A stretch of DNA of 10,984 nt, from assembly GCA_002479245.1 (NCBI GenBank), contig DLMG01000209.1:1-10984 (forward strand). Reading direction: 5' to 3'. The notes beneath the pieces are model-generated. The model was not told the DNA's origin. It ran no database searches and saw nothing but the letters and a program-made list of their open reading frames with translations. The position numbers and the translations under genes are program-made. The number at the start of each line of letters is the position of its first letter. Within the stretch, counting starts at the first letter, position 1. This document shows positions 1 through 7,044 of the stretch, one piece after another. Origin of the DNA: Verrucomicrobia subdivision 3 bacterium UBA7542. Its GTDB lineage: Bacteria; Verrucomicrobiota; Verrucomicrobiia; Limisphaerales; UBA11358.

Positions 1-141
1 TGCGGCGCAAGCCGCGTTAGGTCTATTCGTGTTCATCCGTGGTTAAGATTTTGGCGTCTCGGCAGAGCGCCGCATTCTTCCAGAAAATAAATCGTACGGC
101 TTTCTGCCGAAAGCCGCCACGTCTGTTTTGCAGAGATCTCT
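1..141. repeat. Intergenic region downstream of selB with a dispersed-repeat fragment
   Basis: No credible gene is seen here. Positions 24-45 read as a 'attcgtgttcatccgtggtta' type sequence, which I recognise as a dispersed non-coding repeat of this kind of genome (recognition from memory, not a search). Positions 2-15 form a small hairpin, GCGGC-GCAA-GCCGC, with a GNRA-type loop on the plus strand. The stretch nearest selB holds a terminator-like hairpin, listed separately. Confidence 0.4.
92..116 (-). terminator. Probable intrinsic terminator of the selA-selB unit
   Basis: On the minus strand, 26 nt after the selB stop codon, an 8-bp perfect stem CGGCTTTC/GAAAGCCG closes a GGCA loop (plus-strand 97-116). 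It is followed on the minus strand by the T-rich stretch tacgatttatttt. The position directly after selB fits a Rho-independent terminator, although the U-tract is interrupted. Confidence 0.45.
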
Positions 142-2097
142 TCACGTCTTCTGCAAGAGCAGCTTCTTTGCTTCCGCTCCCGGCGTCCGGTTGTTTCCGG
201 AACGGACGGTAAAGCGGACCTTGTCCAAATAATCCACCAGCGGCACGGCATATTTGCGGCTGACGCCGAGCGCGTCGCGGAAGTCCATGGTGGAGAACAT
301 CGGCGCGCGGGCGAAAAGTTTCAAGGCGGTTTGTTTGCCGGCCTCCACGGCGTCGCGATGCATCCAGACACGCTCATCCAGCCGCACAAAAATCCCGCGC
401 TCGCCCAGCAGTCGCATCATCGCGCTGACGCGCGGCAACGGTTCGCCCAGCGCCGCGGCCAGTTCCTCAGCGCCGGGCGGCGCCCAGCCGGCCTGCTGCA
501 GTTTCGCGGCAATCTGGTCGCACAGGCGTTGGTCGCGGTCCACAACCCGCGCGCTCCAGCCCGCCCCTGCCAGCACGTTTCCGTTGTGCTCAATCTGCTT
601 CGTCCCGAGCAGCGACGCCACGGCCAGATCCAGGAGCTTGCCGTCGGCCTTGAGGGTGGCAAGCAGTTCATCCCGGCCGATTCCGGCCCGCTGCGGGTTG
701 GCGGAATGAAAGGCTTGGATGGCCGCGAGGATATCGGTCGCGGTTTTCTGGATGACATCGCGGTGCAGCCACCCGCCGCCGGGCGTCAGGACCGCGCGAT
801 CTTCGGCGCGCAGGGAATCAAGCATTGCCGTCATCTCCTCGGTGCGCATCAGGCATTTTAATTGCAGGTCGGCGGCGGTCATCGGCAGCGCGCTTTCCCG
901 CAACATCAGTTCACACCAGCGGGCAGAATCGGCGATGGCTTCCCGCCGGGCCGCGAGCATATCGAGTGTCCACTGTTTCTTCCGGCGCAGCCGGACGTTG
1001 CCGATGCCGAGAATCTGTCCGCCGCCAATCGTGGTCAGACCGGCGACGCCGGAACCGGCCACGTTGGCCCGGACGACAAATCGTTCGCCGGGCGCCAGCG
1101 CCAGCGGTTCCGCCAGCCGGAGCTGGATCATCTGCTTTTGGCCACCGGTCATTTCGGTGTTTTCAAGCATCGCCAAATGGGCTGACACCGCCGCCGTTCC
1201 GACATGCAACTGCGCTTCGAGGTAGTCGGCGATTTTGCCCTTGACGGAATCGAGGATTCGCAATTCGGCTTCGGCCATGGTTACCGGGGCCACGGCATTT
1301 GATTCACACAAGACCATGCCGCGCCGCACCACTTCATGATCAATCTCGGGTATGTTCAGCGCGACACATTCCCCGGCCCGTCCCTCCGTTGCGTCCTCGC
1401 CATAGACCTGCATGCGGCGGACGTGTCCGGACAAACCGGCGGGCAGCAGATGCAGACTGTCGCCCGGTCGCACGCGTCCCCGGGTGGGGATGCCGGTGAT
1501 CACCGTGCCGGAGCCGCGGATCGTAAACACGTCCTCCACCCACATGCGGAACCAGCCGGAGCAGGGGCGGTTTTCACATTTGGCGACCACCTCGTTCAAC
1601 GCGTCGAAAAATCCGTCGAAGCCTTCGCCGGTGACGTTGGAGAGCGGACAAATCGGCGCCTCTGCGAGAAACGTGTTCGCGAGCAACCGCCGCAGGTCCT
1701 GAATCACGAAGCTGCGCCGGGCCGGGTCAACGAGATCTACCTTGGTGAGCGCCACCAGTCCGTGGCGCAGTCCCATGAGCGTGAGAATGTGAAGATGCTC
1801 ATGCGTTTGCGGCATGATGCCGTCGTCCGCCGCGACGACAAAAATGACGACGTCAATGCCGTGCGCGCCGGCGGCCATGTTGCGGATGAAATCCACGTGG
1901 CCCGGCACGTCCACGACGCCGACCACGCGTTTGTCCGACAACTGGCAGGGGGCAAAGCCGAGGTCAATGGTGAGGCCGCGTTGTTTTTCCTCGGCCAGCG
2001 TGTCGGTCTCGCAGCCGGTGAGCATCTTCACCAGGGCGGTCTTGCCGTGGTCCACGTGCCCGGCGGTGCCGAGCATGATGTTACGGCGGGAAGTCAT
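142..2097 (-). CDS. selB: Selenocysteine-specific translation elongation factor SelB
   Basis: SelB is the GTPase that carries Sec-tRNA to the ribosome at UGA codons marked by a SECIS hairpin. With the start at ATG 2097 (MTSRRNIML) it has 651 residues, close to the 614 of E. coli SelB. The GTPase motifs are clear: G1 GTAGHVDHGKT at residues 10-20, GLTIDLGF at 41-48, DVPGH at 63-67 and TKVD at 118-121. EF-Tu-like beta-barrel domains follow. The C-terminal part has the winged-helix character of SelB and ends with RFTVRSGNNRTP near residue 628, the RNA-binding end of the family. The open frame continues upstream to 2241, but only through repeat DNA, so 2097 is preferred; ATG 2076 is an alternative. 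No Shine-Dalgarno sequence is visible. It lies 184 nt downstream of selA on the same strand. Its own stop is UGA, so UGA also works as a stop in this genome. Confidence 0.97.
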   Translation of the reverse strand: MTSRRNIMLGTAGHVDHGKTALVKMLTGCETDTLAEEKQRGLTIDLGFAPCQLSDKRVVGVVDVPGHVDFIRNMAAGAHGIDVVIFVVAADDGIMPQTHEHLHILTLMGLRHGLVALTKVDLVDPARRSFVIQDLRRLLANTFLAEAPICPLSNVTGEGFDGFFDALNEVVAKCENRPCSGWFRMWVEDVFTIRGSGTVITGIPTRGRVRPGDSLHLLPAGLSGHVRRMQVYGEDATEGRAGECVALNIPEIDHEVVRRGMVLCESNAVAPVTMAEAELRILDSVKGKIADYLEAQLHVGTAAVSAHLAMLENTEMTGGQKQMIQLRLAEPLALAPGERFVVRANVAGSGVAGLTTIGGGQILGIGNVRLRRKKQWTLDMLAARREAIADSARWCELMLRESALPMTAADLQLKCLMRTEEMTAMLDSLRAEDRAVLTPGGGWLHRDVIQKTATDILAAIQAFHSANPQRAGIGRDELLATLKADGKLLDLAVASLLGTKQIEHNGNVLAGAGWSARVVDRDQRLCDQIAAKLQQAGWAPPGAEELAAALGEPLPRVSAMMRLLGERGIFVRLDERVWMHRDAVEAGKQTALKLFARAPMFSTMDFRDALGVSRKYAVPLVDYLDKVRFTVRSGNNRTPGAEAKKLLLQKT

Positions 2098-2112
2098 GAG
2101 GAGAAGTGGGAA

Positions 2113-2211
2113 CATCCAACATCCAACATCCAACATCGAACATCCAATGCCAAAACCAGACGGGCGCAGCCCTTCATTCGTTGTTGGATGTTGGATGTTG
2201 GATGTTCGGTG
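2113..2211. repeat. Inverted arrays of the heptamer CATCCAA between selA and selB
   Basis: Positions 2113-2147 hold five tandem CATCCAA-type heptamers (the fourth is CATCGAA). Positions 2184-2211 hold the reverse complement, three TTGGATG units plus a degenerate TTCGGTG. The two arms can fold into a long hairpin with a loop of about 36 nt. This class of inverted heptamer array is dispersed in verrucomicrobial genomes (recalled, not searched). It fills most of the 184-nt selA-selB gap (2098-2281) and makes spurious reading frames on both strands. No gene is seen in the gap. Confidence 0.85.
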
Positions 2212-2281
2212 TTGACCTGCTTTGCCTTTGCAGCACTCCAACGCTCCATCACCCCATCACTCCCGGTTTCAAATTGAATCT

Positions 2282-3823
2282 TCATCCCGCGATTCTCCCC
2301 AGCGCCCCGGCAATCGCCTTCACCTGCACATCGGTGATGGTCCGCACATCCAACAAAACCCGCTCGTGTTCGATGCGTCCAAAGACACACGCCTGGTCCA
2401 GTCGCAGCGCCCGCGCCAGGTCCGTGGCTTTCATGCCGGGCAAGCTGACGCTCACGACCAGGCTGGGAATCGCTTCCTCCGGCAACGAACCGCTGCCCAG
2501 ATAAGCCTGGCTCGCGTGAATGTCCGCCTTCGCGCGCGGCGCTTTCTCCCGGATGGCTTGGGCCAACGCCTCGGCGCGATGCTGGAGCGCGTCGGGCGGT
2601 GTGGTCATCATGCGATAGGTCGGATGCTCGCGGCGGAGCAACTCGGGGTCGCGGAACAAATGCAGCGTGCGTTCCAGAACCATGATGCAGGTCTTGTCCA
2701 CGCGCAAGGCGCGCATCAGGGGATGCTTTCGGATTTTGGCAATCGCCTCCTTGCGCCCGACAATGATTCCGCTCTGATTGGCGCCAATCAGCTTGTCGGC
2801 GCTGAACAAAACCACGTCTGCCCCGGCCTCGATCGATTCGCGGACGGTCGTTTCGTGCGGCAGCCCGAACTGGCGCAAATCCAGCAACGCGCCCGCTCCG
2901 AGATCATCAATCAAAAGCAAATTCTTGCTGTGCGCCAGTTCAGCGAGTTCGGCGAGCGGCACTTCGCTGGTGAAACCGACGACGCGGTAGTTGCTCGGAT
3001 GCACGCGCATGAGCGCGGCGGTCTTCTCCGTGATGGCGTTGCGATAATCCTTGAGGTGCGTCCGGTTGGTCGTGCCCACCTCGACCAGCCGCGCCCGGCT
3101 TTGCGCCATCACATCGGGCAGCCGGAAGGAACCGCCGATCTCAATGAGCTGGCCGCGCGAAACGACGACTTCGCGTCGCGCCGCGAGCGCGGCCAGGACC
3201 AGCAGCGTGGCGCCGGCATTGTTGTTGACGACCGTGGCGGCTTCGGCGCCGGTGAGTTCGGTGAACAGGGGTTCGACCAGTTCATCCCGTTCAACGCGCC
3301 CGCCGGAATCGCGATCCACGGCCAGGTTCACGTAACCCTTCAATCCGGGAATCATCGAATCCACGACACAGCCGGGAAAGACCGCGCGCCCCAGGCCGGT
3401 GTGGAGAATGATGCCGGTGGCGTTGATGGCCTCGCGCACGCGCGGCTCGACGGCCTGACGAAGCAACTCGCCCGCCTGACTCAATACGATGCGGTTGAAT
3501 TCCTGCACGAGAGCGCCGGAATCTTCGTGGGACAGGCTTCCAGCCTGTCTCCGTATTCTTTCCGGCAGCCCGCCGTTCGGTGATGAACCCGCCTGCTTCG
3601 GGCCAACGCGCGAAGGGGGTGATGTTTTGATGTCAGAGACAGGCTGGAAGCCTGTCCCACGATCATCGAGGATTTGCCGCCGCAAATTTTCGACGGCGCG
3701 GCGCAAACACTCGGTCACCAGCGACAGGGGCTGTTGCCGGAGCCAGCCGGCGACTGTCTCGCTCTTCAGCAATTCGGTGACGGAGGGAAGATTCCAGAGC
3801 AGCTCCTGTTTTGGGTCCGACAT
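2282..3823 (-). CDS. selA: L-seryl-tRNA(Sec) selenium transferase SelA (with an in-frame repeat insertion)
   Basis: SelA is the PLP enzyme that converts Ser-tRNA-Sec to Sec-tRNA-Sec using selenophosphate. From ATG 3823 (MSDPKQELLWNLPSV) it has 513 residues. The family features are clear: an N-terminal helical tRNA-binding part, INATGIILHTGLGRA at about 133-147, NNNAGATLL at about 200-208, and the PLP-lysine motif SADKLIGANQSGIIVG with Lys344. E. coli SelA has 463 residues with its PLP lysine at 295. The surplus of about 49 residues maps to residues 55-100, where a dispersed inverted repeat (3526-3661) is translated in frame. The catalytic core seems intact, so the enzyme is probably active. 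The frame upstream of 3823 runs on to 3994 but through intergenic repeat sequence. selB follows on the same strand, presumably co-transcribed. Confidence 0.97.
   Translation of the reverse strand: MSDPKQELLWNLPSVTELLKSETVAGWLRQQPLSLVTECLRRAVENLRRQILDDRGTGFQPVSDIKTSPPSRVGPKQAGSSPNGGLPERIRRQAGSLSHEDSGALVQEFNRIVLSQAGELLRQAVEPRVREAINATGIILHTGLGRAVFPGCVVDSMIPGLKGYVNLAVDRDSGGRVERDELVEPLFTELTGAEAATVVNNNAGATLLVLAALAARREVVVSRGQLIEIGGSFRLPDVMAQSRARLVEVGTTNRTHLKDYRNAITEKTAALMRVHPSNYRVVGFTSEVPLAELAELAHSKNLLLIDDLGAGALLDLRQFGLPHETTVRESIEAGADVVLFSADKLIGANQSGIIVGRKEAIAKIRKHPLMRALRVDKTCIMVLERTLHLFRDPELLRREHPTYRMMTTPPDALQHRAEALAQAIREKAPRAKADIHASQAYLGSGSLPEEAIPSLVVSVSLPGMKATDLARALRLDQACVFGRIEHERVLLDVRTITDVQVKAIAGALGRIAG
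3526..3661. repeat. Dispersed inverted-repeat element inside selA
   Basis: The 26-nt ends 3526-3551 and 3636-3661 are exact reverse complements. Each end is itself nearly palindromic, with core GACAGGCT-TCC-AGCCTGTC. The element of about 136 nt sits in the 5' part of selA and is read in frame as an extra segment containing GTGFQPVS and RRQAGSLSHE. Such 'GQAS-SLS / TGWKPV' peptide-encoding repeats occur in verrucomicrobial and planctomycete genomes (recalled, not searched). No transposase is encoded, so it would be a non-autonomous, REP/MITE-like element. Confidence 0.85.
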
Positions 3824-3846
3824 AATCTTTGCTTTACTTGGCCCGC

Positions 3847-3873
3847 CGCGTGAGGCTGAAAGCCTTTTACGCG
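3847..3873. repeat. Repeated hairpin, copy 1
   Basis: The arms CGCGT and ACGCG, with inner arms AGGCT and AGCCT, form a bulged stem just upstream of selA. It shares the flanks GCCGCGTGAGGC and GCCTTTTACGCG with a second copy at 4006-4030, while the loop differs. This is a dispersed structured repeat, or possibly two copies of one control element. Confidence 0.6.
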
Positions 3874-3967
3874 TGTCTGGCACGGCGCCCGTTTTATGTG
3901 GGCGCGACGTTGACAGGATGGCCTTCCCCACTTTCGAGGTCAACCTTGCTTGCAGAAGGAAGGAGAA

Positions 3968-3988
3968 ATGCTGAATGCTGAATGCTGA
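3968..3988 (+). repeat. Three tandem ATGCTGA heptamers
   Basis: Positions 3968-3974, 3975-3981 and 3982-3988 are identical ATGCTGA units. The reverse complement is read in the spurious upstream extension of selA. It resembles other short heptamer arrays in the window in period but not in sequence. Confidence 0.8.
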
Positions 3989-4005
3989 AAACATCTTTAG
4001 CCTGC

Positions 4006-4030
4006 CGCGTGAGGCAGCGCCTTTTACGCG
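4006..4030. repeat. Repeated hairpin, copy 2
   Basis: The outer arms CGCGT/ACGCG and inner arms AGGC/GCCT match copy 1 at 3847-3873, but the loop is AGC instead of TGAAA. Conservation of the stem with a changed loop argues for a structured repeat rather than chance. Confidence 0.6.
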
Positions 4031-4313
4031 GCATGGCTTATGGGAAACAGTCAGAATAAATCAATCAACTCACACCTCCGCTTCGAACCCGCCGACAGTT
4101 TCAATCGCTCCGCCTCCCGGATTGCAATGGTGCTGCGGACGACCCCGCCGACGCTCGCGAAGGGTGTTCGTTGTTTCATCACGAGGCAGTTTTCACCTGC
4201 GTGTCCCGGCGCTGCGACAACAGTCAGCGCCTCTGGACACCATTTTTATTTGCCCATGCCACGTTTTGAAATACGATGCCCGCACCTTGATTCAATGAAT
4301 TCACACCACCATT

Positions 4314-4562
4314 ATGAAAAAGGACCTGGCCATTTTTGAGGGACACAGAATCCGCCGCCTCTACGACGAAAAGACCGAAACCTGGTTCTTCTCCGTCGTG
4401 GACATCATCCAAGTCCTCACCCAGCAGGCCGATTACCAGACGGCCAGAAAGTATTGGAACAAGCTGAAAGAGCGGCTTGGGAAGGAAGGAAGTCAGTCGG
4501 TGACAAATTGTCACCAACTGAAATTGGGAGACGAGTCTCGGGTTTGGATTCCTGCGCCGTGA
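4314..4562 (+). pseudogene. Truncated BRO-N / phage antirepressor-like gene
   Basis: The 82-residue product starts MKKDLAIFEGHRIRRLYDEK and continues with WFFSVVDIIQVLT and ARKYWNKLKERL. This is the beginning of the BRO family N-terminal domain found in prophage antirepressors and in many stand-alone bacterial proteins. In full-length relatives the domain continues past the residues near SQSVTNCHQLKL into a TD-rich core and a longer C-terminal part. Here the frame becomes unrelated (GDESRVWIPAP) and stops at 4562. A second fragment in another frame, about 4522-4647, reads FLRREDEKLEAAQVRR and stops at 4645-4647. It may be the 3' end of a neighbouring decayed gene; I do not recognise it. The whole looks like a degraded mobile or defence-type gene between selA and the selenoprotein operon. 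A functional short protein cannot be excluded. Confidence 0.7.
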
Positions 4563-4680
4563 GGATGAAAAACTGGAAGCGGCACAAGTGCGGCGCATCA
4601 TCGCCGCCCTGGACGAAAAGTGCCACGATGGGCAATTCTGAATCCAACGCGTGAAAAAAAGTGACGCGTGACGTTTCCCC

Positions 4681-4692
4681 GACCGTACGGTC
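4681..4692. promoter_or_regulatory. Perfect 12-bp palindrome upstream of the selenoprotein operon
   Basis: GACCGTACGGTC is its own reverse complement and lies 30 nt before ATG 4723, in the only stretch that can hold the operon promoter. The size and symmetry resemble operators of TetR-type dimeric regulators. No regulator gene is adjacent, so the role is inference. Confidence 0.4.
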
Positions 4693-4722
4693 TAACCGGA
4701 CATTGAATCTCCGACATCAGAA

Positions 4723-7044
4723 ATGCCGGCCATTATGAGAAAGCGAAGGATGCTTTGGCTGCCGCGGAAAGGCTGGACGTGGCCAGGGGCCGCGTTGCTG
4801 GCGGCGGCCGTCATCGCGGTGTCTTGCCCGGGCAATGTTTCGGGCAGCGAGGATTCCGCCCAGCCCACTGCTCCATCCGGAACGGTGACCACGGTTCCGC
4901 TGGAGTATCAGGAGACAAGCTACCAGTTTCTGTTCCGGAATATTTCCATCGAGTGCCGACCGGTCCCGTTCCCCAAAGAGCCGGCGCTGGCTCCCGGTCA
5001 TGTCGTTCGCGGGGTGTTGAAATTTGGCGACAACCCCAGCAACGCCATTCCTTTCGTCTGGCAAACCGGCGCAAAAAAACTCTTCCTCGATCTGAATCGC
5101 AACCGGGATTTGACCGATGATGCGAACGGGGTGTTTTACGGGAGCCTGACGGGCCCGCGTTTTCCAACGCTCAATCATCAGGTGTTCACGAACATCCACC
5201 TCTCTTTTCCGGCAACGTCAGCCGGCGCTCCCATGCTGGTGGATTTCGATTTCTTTCAGTACGGCGATTCCGGGCGACCGCTGGTCAACGTGATGGCACG
5301 TTCGTTCTGGCAGGGCAAGGTGACCGTGGCCGGACATGATTGGCAGGTGGGATTGGTGCAGAACCTGTCAGGCCAGCCGGGGTCTTTCGAGCACGGCCAA
5401 TTGTTGCTGCGTCCCTGGGAGGAGCGAAACAAACGGTTCAGTGCCTCCAGCGAAAAACCGGAGGACACATTGGCGATTCCCTGGGAAGGGAAGAACTGGG
5501 TGGTGAGAGCGTCGGACGCCTTCGCCTTTTCGCCCGGGATCTTTTTTGAGGGACACGCCTGCCAGTTGGACTGGAGCGCCGAGCCGCGAGGCCGTGACGA
5601 GAAACTTGCGCTGCGGTTGACCGAACAGCAAACCCCGCTGGGCGAATTGCAAATCACCGGCAGTTTCATTCAGCGCCTCGTCCTGACGGGCGGGCCGTAT
5701 GTGGTCGTCCTGACCCAGCCCCCGGCCAGCGTAAAGGTCCCCCCCGGCCGATACCAGCCCTACCGCGTCTGGCTCAAGCAGGGCGAGGCGGAGGCCTACT
5801 TCAATTTCGGCCTGCCGCAAACCGGGAAGGCGAATGTGATCGAGGAAATCACCGGGTCGCAACTGCCGGTGGTGAGTCCGCCGCCACCGGAGCAGGCGGT
5901 CGTGGTGGATGAGCAGCGACCGGCAGTGTTGGCCGTGGGCGGGCCGTTGACCAATTGCGTCTCCGCCGCCCGCCGCGGACGGAACCTGCTTCTCAGCTAC
6001 CGATTGATCGGCGCCGGCGGTGGAGAATACTGGCTGGTGAGAGGGAGCGACTGGAAGCCGCCGCAATTTACCGTTGGCAGGTCGGGGAAACAGATCGGGT
6101 CGGGCCAGTTTGAATTTGGCTGAGACGGCTTCTGCTCGTACTCATGGCGAGTACCCTCGACGACGGCTGGCCAACTCCAAATCGCTGCTTCGCGGGGTTT
6201 GGGCGGCTTGGGTGCCACGGAAGGTCCGGTGGTCACTTGTAATTGGACGGCAGCGGGCCTGATGTCGCCGTTGCTGCCGTGGCTGGCTATCCTGGCTTTG
6301 CTGGCGCTCAAACCCAATCACGGCTGGTCCGCGTGGTGGATCTGGCTGCCCTTGGCGGGTCTGGCGGCCGGGTGGCATTGTCTGGAACTGGCATTGCAAA
6401 GCTCAAATACCGGCCTGCCCAAGGGGATGCTCGAAATTATTTTGGCCGTTCCTGTTGCTCTGGCGTTTGGGTTGGCCGCGCTCTGGTTGCTGGCCTCCTA
6501 CCTTGGCCGCGGCTATCGCTTCCGCACTTTCCTGGGCACATTGGCCGTCCTGGTCATTTTCATCGTTTTCAGTTTTGCGGCCACCGCCGGCTGGGGTCTG
6601 GTGGTGGAGCCAGTCATGAGCCTTTTAGACCCGCGACGCTGTACGGACACCGCCGGCGTGGGAGAGATGGCGTTGCCGTTTCTCGTTCTGCCGGTGCTGC
6701 TGGCCTTGGTGGTCGCTGCGGCCATGGCTTTGTCCGGGCTGGCCTGTCGGTGGCGCCATCGTCCGTGGTGGTTCTGCCTGTGGCTTTTCTTGTCCCTGCC
6801 GACAGCCTGGGTTGCGGCGTCGGCGCTGCTCCATTTTTTGTGCCGGATGGCCTCGCCCGGCAGCGTGGATTACGCCGTATTCCTCCGGATCGGGCCGTTC
6901 ATGGTGGTGCTCATTTTCGCGACGCTGCTGCCGTTCCTGGTCCTGTCTTGGATCAACCCATTGTTCCGTGAGCGACTCAAGAATCTCCTTCACTTGGAAC
7001 CTCAAAAGCCTATATTGCAGCGAAAGGAACAGGAACAGTTATGA
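4723..7044 (+). CDS. Candidate selenoprotein 1: exported Sec/Cys domain fused to a seven-helix membrane domain (UGA 6121 = Sec)
   Basis: No known family is recognised. Read conventionally this is a 466-residue protein ending at UGA 6121-6123 plus a separate membrane ORF from TTG 6199. The two are in the same frame with no other stop between them, giving a single 773-residue protein with Sec467. Residues 1-40 form a signal peptide (basic MRKRR, hydrophobic core 23-34; Cys35 is a weak lipobox candidate). D123-D133, DLNRNRDLTDD, resembles a calcium-binding loop. Residues 400-466 and the motif EFG-U-DGFCSYSWRVP match the next gene closely. About seven membrane segments follow (near 514-530, 537-557, 571-595, 603-623, 649-674, 682-707 and 720-743), then a charged tail. 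An exported N-terminus and seven helices put that tail in the cytoplasm, which fits. The final stop at 7042 is a true UGA and overlaps the next start as ATGA. ATG 4735 is an alternative start; neither has a clear ribosome-binding site. Confidence 0.85.
6124..6154 (+). promoter_or_regulatory. SECIS-like hairpin after UGA 6121
   Basis: GTACTC (6138-6143) and GAGTAC (6149-6154) form a perfect 6-bp stem around the loop ATGGC (6144-6148). The loop begins after exactly 20 nt of spacer from the UGA, inside the spacing generally accepted for bacterial SECIS elements. It matches the hairpin of the next gene with one compensatory change. Confidence 0.75.

Larger units (their letters stand above)
3824..4313. 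other. Intergenic region upstream of selA; no gene supported
   Basis: The region separates selA (minus) from the BRO-N remnant (plus). It contains two copies of a repeated hairpin and an ATGCTGA tandem triplet (listed separately). A 107-residue open frame at 3975-4298 starts inside the ATGCTGA repeat and is rich in Arg, Pro and Ser without any recognisable motif, so I do not call it. The selA promoter should lie near 3824-3900 on the minus strand, but no convincing -35/-10 pair is seen. Confidence 0.6.

Noticed and set aside
142..144. The UGA stop of selB as another Sec codon
   Set aside because: The frame continues about 33 codons, but the product is already complete at the usual SelB C-terminus (RFTVRSGNNRTP followed by a short tail). 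The next hairpin loop is 33 nt away, lacks the NTGGC loop, and fits a terminator.
331..2277. Plus-strand long open frames opposite selB and selA
   Set aside because: They are antisense shadows of GC-rich coding sequence; the minus-strand products have unmistakable SelB and SelA motifs.
3526..3661. CRISPR or transposase-bearing insertion sequence
   Set aside because: There are only two arms in inverted orientation, no spacer array and no encoded transposase; it is a small non-autonomous inverted-repeat element.
3975..4298. 107-residue ORF in the selA upstream region
   Set aside because: It starts inside the ATGCTGA repeat, has an Arg/Pro/Ser-rich shadow-like composition, no motif and no ribosome-binding site.
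6199..7044. Independent membrane-protein gene starting at TTG 6199
   Set aside because: Same frame as the upstream exported gene, no ribosome-binding site, and an implausible start (LGGLGATEG). The sequence between UGA 6121 and 6199 is open and matches the paralogue's post-UGA motif, so a continuous selenoprotein explains it better.
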